Below are positions 59,910 through 64,000 of a stretch of 64,000 bases of DNA, piece after piece. Source of the stretch: Branchipolynoe longqiensis (taxonomy: Eukaryota > Annelida > Polychaeta > Phyllodocida > Polynoidae); the NCBI GenBank assembly GCA_030323885.1, contig CM059192.1:62117593-62181592 (forward strand), written 5' to 3'. The notes below the pieces were generated by a model. The model made no database searches and was not told the origin of the DNA. It saw only the letters and a program-made list of their open reading frames with translations. Position 1 is the first letter of the stretch. Every line of letters starts with the position of its first letter. Both the position numbers and the translations under genes were made by a program.

Positions 59910-60290
59910 CGGCGTCGGGCAGCGTGATGCGGCCGCCCGTGTGGGTGACGGTGGCCCACACGAGCGCCTCGTGGTCGATGTTGCCGGGCAGGTGGCACGA
60001 GATGACCGACTGCCGGTTCGTGTTCTCCGAGTACACGCTTTGTGGCCGCGAGTCGCAGTCCGAGCTCTTCAGCGACGCCTTAGAGTCGTTGCGCGGCACG
60101 TACTGGGGCGCCTTGAGGGGTGTGCCGGGCCGCTCGGGCACCAGCGAACTGCACTTGGGCGGCCCGATGTCCGAGTACACCGGCACCTTCTCCATGGACC
60201 CCAGCAGGTTGTTGTTGGGCGCGTCGAGGGCGTTATGGTTCTGGATGGTGACGATGGTCTGGGTGAGGTCGGGCTGCACGGAGAGCACCT
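59910..60290 (-). CDS. unc5: unc5 exon b: cytoplasmic linker and start of ZU5
   Basis: 381 bases, phase 1 in and 1 out, encoding Glu plus 126 residues. It opens with EVLSVQPDLTQTIVTIQNHN and continues as a Ser/Pro-rich, probably disordered linker that holds VPVYSDIGPPK and RPQSVYSENTNRQS. The Tyr and Ser residues there are candidate phosphorylation sites. The last 20 or so residues, ALVWATVTHTGGRITLPDAG, are the first strands of the ZU5 domain and match the family pattern of a Gly-Gly-Arg-[IL] turn followed by Leu-Pro-x-x-Gly. The acceptor is TGTGTTACAG and the donor GTGAGTGC. Just upstream, the acceptor and the first 17 exon bases are repeated in tandem (see the 84-bp minisatellite), so use of another acceptor cannot be excluded. 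The 3' end was set by phase agreement with exon c. Confidence 0.93.
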
Positions 60291-60950
60291 CTGTAACACA
60301 CGCGACTAGCGGGTTAGCACAGACAGGGACACAGTGAGGGGCAGTGAGGGCAGCGTGCTGCACGGAGAGCACCTCTGTAACACACGCGAGTAGCGGGTTA
60401 GCACAGTCAGTGACACAGTGAGGGGCAGTGAGGGCAGCGTGCTACACAGAGAGCACCTCTGTAACACACGCGACTAGCGGATTAGCACAGACAGGGACAC
60501 AGTGGCGGGCAGTGAGGGCAGCGTGCTGCAGGGAGAGCACCTCTGTAACATACGCGGCCAGTGGGTTAGCACAGACAGGGACCCAGTGAGGGGCGGTGAG
60601 GACAGCGTGCTGCATGGAGAGCACCTCTGTAACACACGTGGCCACTGGGTTAGCACAGACAGGGACACAGTGAGGGGCGGTGAGGGCAGCGTGCTGCACA
60701 GAGAGTACCTCTGTAACACACGCGGCCAGCGGGTTAGCACAGACAGGGAAACAGTGAGGGGCGGTGAGGGCAGCATGCTGCATGGAGAGCACCTCTGTAA
60801 CACGCGCGACTAGCGGGTTAGCACAGACAGGGACACAGTGAGGGGCAGCGTGCTGCACAGAGAGCACCTCTGTAACACACGCGGCCAGCGGGTTAGCACA
60901 GACAGGGACACACTGAGGGGTGTTGAGGGCAGCGTGTTGCACGCCGCTCT
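60291..60950 (-). repeat. 84-bp minisatellite carrying the exon b splice acceptor
   Basis: About eight units, seven of 84 bp and one of 75 bp. On the minus strand each unit includes the intron end GTGTGTTACAG and the exon start AGGTGCTCTCCGTGCAG, then about 55 bases not found in the exon. The repeated exon edge falls at 60374, 60458, 60542, 60626, 60710, 60794 and 60869, with the true edge at 60290. All spacings are multiples of three. The unit is open in the exon frame (repeat peptide VTEVLSVQHAALTAPHC...), but a TAG at 60442-60444 closes every form except the one using the acceptor at 60374. Confidence 0.9.
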
Positions 60951-61937
60951 GAACGTTGACATGGCACTGAAAAACGACTTCATCGATTGAGTTCTATACA
61001 ATTACCAACATTATTACCAACTAAATTATTATGATTTATTTATTTGCAAATGTTCGGAATACATACGGGGTTTTCCCTCAGTTTTGTTTAACAATGTCCG
61101 TCCTTATAAAGAGACTGTTAATTCGAAGTAAAGGCCCGGGTAAACAAAGACAATTTAGACAAATGACGGACAAACTAACAAACTACTTGCTGAAGTCTGC
61201 GTTAGATTTTATGTATTAAATTACATAACCTTTTTGTACACTTCGTTCAAGTAAAGACGCAAAAGAACAAACAAAAAAACAGAACTGAGTTAATTGACAA
61301 TAGGAGACAGGGGCGGCCTCAGGATTTCACGGACAATCGACATCATGATTAATTGTCATCTGGTAGGCACCGTCACCTGGCAACCCGAGACGTGTCGTGA
61401 GCTACTTGTGACAGCCCGTCAGCCCCCACTGCCTCTGACGGCCGCTCGCTCCGGTTCCTCTAGGGCTCGTATTGCTAACAATTAACTTAGATCCGGTTTC
61501 CGAAACAAATATTCCCTAACACCGCATTTCCAATATTACTGTCCTGTGATCACTATTATTTGCAGTTTTGAACAGAAAATGCCAAGGTACAATAATTATT
61601 GTGTACAATATTAAATTATGAGCGATATATTTATGAACAGAATAACACGTTCTGCTTTTACCTGTAAATGATGCATGTTGATCAGTCAAGTCCCCCACCC
61701 CTCTTCCCTCTGCTGTAAACCGTTAACACTAGCAGACAGGGCTGAACAGAAAGCTCCTCTTTAATTGTTTTTTAAAACAGTAATTCCCTGCACGAATAGA
61801 CTGCGGTCCACACTTACACATATGCACGCCGTGAATGCGTGTATGGGCTCCGACCTATGGCTTCACGTGACTCGGGGCCAGCCATCACAAGACCGCAGCT
61901 TGTTATTACCATCACAAACTTAACAAAGAACGCTCAC
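60951..61937. other. Non-coding intron between exons a and b
   Basis: AT-rich, no repeats or exons recognised. Confidence 0.45.
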
Positions 61938-61973
61938 CTTGCGTTCCTTTGTTCAGCTTTTTGTTGTCGTTAG
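61938..61973 (-). CDS. unc5: unc5 exon a: juxtamembrane microexon
   Basis: A 36-nt exon. On the minus strand a pyrimidine-rich tract ending in TTTCCAG precedes it and GTGAGCG follows it, both strong splice signals. The first two bases finish a codon begun in an exon outside the window. Then come NDNKKLNKGTQ and one base that joins AG of the next exon to make Glu. The peptide is short, polar and lysine-rich, as expected just inside the membrane, upstream of the ZU5 linker. Both ends have the same phase, so the exon can be skipped without a frameshift. It is too short to recognise by homology; the call rests on splice signals, phase fit and position. The 5' neighbour encoding the transmembrane segment is beyond 64000. 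Confidence 0.62.
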
Positions 61974-62369
61974 CTGGAAATAACGGAAGACAAGAGGAGA
62001 AAAAGGCCTTTAGCAAAAGGGATTATGTGACACATGGGGGTAAAGTTTCACTTGAACCTCTCATCCAGGTCAGACAAACAAGTAATGTTTTGCAGCTGAA
62101 CATCTGCATATACAGGGCTCAATTGTGGGCATAGTTGGGTATAGTGTAACTGTTTACGGTTTGCCGAACCTTGTAAATGCAGCATGTCATTAATGCACAG
62201 AAAGTGAGCCACATTTATTTGTAGTATAGAATTTATGGAAATAAAATGATATCATTTAGGTGTTGTTTAAATTATATTACTAGGAATACTCATTGAACTG
62301 GCCGACCAACCAACTCTTTGTTTCAATCATGCACGCAGGCATGCATATTTAGGTCAACAAAGCCGTTAT
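61974..62369. other. Intron upstream of the microexon
   Basis: A purine-rich plus strand next to 61974 gives the polypyrimidine tract of the microexon. The rest is unremarkable up to the 43-bp array. Confidence 0.45.
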
Positions 62370-64000
62370 TTCTATCATACACAGGATTATAAGTAGGCAG
62401 GTCAACTGTTGTATCTATCATACACAGGATTATAAGTAGGCAGGTCAACTGTTGTATCTATCATACACAGGATTATAAGTAGGCAGGTCAACTGTTGTCT
62501 CTATCATACACAGGATTATAAGTAGGCAGGTCAACTGTTGTCTCTATCATACACAGGATTATAAGTAGGCAGGTCAACTGTTGTATCTATCATACACAGG
62601 ATTATAAGTAGGCAGGTCAACTGTTGTTTCAACCATACACAGGATTATAAGTAGGCAGGTCAACTGTTGTTTCTATCATACACAGGATTATAAGTAGGCA
62701 GGTCAACTGTTGTCTCTATCATACACAGGATTATAAGTAGGCAGGTCAACTGTTGTTTCAACCATACACAGGATTATAAGTAGGCAGGTCAACTGTTGTT
62801 TCTATCATACACAGGATTATAAGTAGGCAGGTCAACTGTTGTCTCTATCATACACAGGATTATAAGTAGGCAGGTCAACTGTTGTTTCTATCATACACAG
62901 GATTATAAGTAGGCAGGTCAACTGTTGTCTCTATCATACACAGGATTATAAGTAGGCAGGTCAACTGTTGTCTCTATCATACACAGGATTATAAGTAGGC
63001 AGGTCAACTGTTGTCTCTATCATACACAGGATTATAAGTAGGCAGGTCAACTGTTGTCTCTATCATACACAGGATTATAAGTAGGCAGGTCAACTGTTGT
63101 CTCTATCATACACAGGATTATAAGTAGGCAGGTCAACTGTTGTCTCTATCATACACAGGATTATAAGTAGGCAGGTCAACTGTTGTCTCTATCATACACA
63201 GGATTATAAGTAGGCAGGTCAACTGTTGTCTCTATCATACACAGGATTATAAGTAGGCAGGTCAACTGTTGTCTCTATCATACACAGGATTATAAGTAGG
63301 CAGGTCAACTGTTGTCTCTATCATACACAGGATTATAAGTAGGCAGGTCAACTGTTGTCTCTATCATACACAGGATTATAAGTAGGCAGGTCAACTGTTG
63401 TCTCTATCATACACAGGATTATAAGTAGGCAGGTCAACTGTTGTCTCTATCATACACAGGATTATAAGTAGGCAGGTCAACTGTTGTCTCTATCATACAC
63501 AGGATTATAAGTAGGCAGGTCAACTGTTGTCTCTATCATACACAGGATTATAAGTAGGCAGGTCAACTGTTGTCTCTATCATACACAGGATTATAAGTAG
63601 GCAGGTCAACTGTTGTTTCAACCATACACAGGATTATAAGTAGGCAGGTCAACTGTTGTCTCTATCATACACAGGATTATAAGTAGGCAGGTCAACTGTT
63701 GTCTCTATCATACACAGGATTATAAGTAGGCATGTCAACTGTTGTCTCTATCATACACAGGATTATAAGTAGGCAGGTCAACTGTTGTCTCTATCATACA
63801 CAGGATTATAAGTAGGCAGGTCAACTGTTGTCTCTATCATACACAGGATTATAAGTAGGCAGGTCAACTGTTGTCTCTATCATACACAGGATTATAAGTA
63901 GGCAGGTCAACTGTTGTTTCTACCATACACAGGATTATAAGTAGGCAGGTCAACTGTTGTTCTCAATCATACACAGGATTATAAGTAGGCAGGTCAACTG
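62370..64000. repeat. 43-bp minisatellite, runs off the right edge
   Basis: About 38 nearly identical 43-bp units with core CACAGGATTATAAGTAGGCA followed by GGTCAACTGTTG. Differences are confined almost entirely to the short stretch between units: TCTCTATC is the commonest class, with TTTCAACC, TTTCTATC and TATCTATC as minor classes. It lies in the unc5 intron upstream of the microexon. The high uniformity implies recent expansion or homogenisation. Confidence 0.95.

Larger units (their letters stand above)
7275..61973 (-). other. unc5: unc5 netrin receptor gene, internal part (7 exons)
   Basis: Gene-level entry. Seven exons on the minus strand, in transcript order 61938-61973, 59910-60290, 50459-50560, 46901-47067, 44712-44948, 16386-16532 and 7275-7445, join in frame with phases 1, 1, 1, 0, 0 and 0 at the six junctions. 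Introns are 1647, 9349, 3391, 1952, 28179 and 8940 bases, all GT-AG. The conceptual protein matches the cytoplasmic half of UNC5 receptors: juxtamembrane linker, ZU5, then UPA. In the family these domains and a C-terminal death domain form an intracellular module that signals growth-cone repulsion from netrin and, in vertebrates, apoptosis when ligand is absent. Ig, thrombospondin and transmembrane exons are not in the window, nor is the death domain. No stop or frameshift is seen, so the gene looks functional. Confidence 0.93.

Overview
The window is animal nuclear DNA made mostly of introns. Seven minus-strand exons between 7275 and 61973 encode the cytoplasmic part of an UNC5-type netrin receptor: juxtamembrane linker, ZU5 domain and most of the UPA domain. 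All exon junctions have GT/AG signals and the reading frame passes through every one without a break (1241 coding bases, about 413 codons). The extracellular and transmembrane exons must lie beyond the right edge, and the rest of UPA plus the death domain beyond the left edge. No other intact gene was recognised.

The host looks like a mollusc, probably a gastropod. Two copies of a tRNA-derived SINE (20700-20915 and 12808-13035) share a body and 3' tail that I associate with mollusc genomes, and the receptor is clearly invertebrate-like. This placement rests on memory and was not searched.

Layout, right to left along the transcript: a 43-bp minisatellite running off the right edge (62370-64000); a 36-nt microexon (61938-61973); exon b (59910-60290) with an 84-bp minisatellite directly upstream; a 9.3-kb intron; exon c (50459-50560) with an 81-bp minisatellite directly upstream; a 3.4-kb intron holding five terminal-inverted-repeat (TIR) elements or fragments; exon d (46901-47067); exon e (44712-44948); a 28-kb intron dominated by tandem arrays, SINEs and TIR elements; exon f (16386-16532); an 8.9-kb intron with a LINE remnant; and exon g (7275-7445) with a degenerate minisatellite directly upstream. 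From 1 to 7274 there is intron, with a TIR element and a 44/38-bp minisatellite.

Tandem repeats cover about 20 kb by my addition of the arrays, nearly a third of the window. The most notable feature is that three arrays (upstream of exons b, c and g) are built from the 3' splice site itself plus the first bases of the exon, so the true acceptor is followed upstream by a ladder of copies. At exon b the repeat length is a multiple of three and the first extra copy is open in frame, which would permit a 28-residue alternative extension of the receptor. Several families of short TIR elements are also present, including one related pair in opposite orientation at 8472-9170 and 55112-55802, and two abutting elements inserted in the middle of a microsatellite-like array at 25779-27716.
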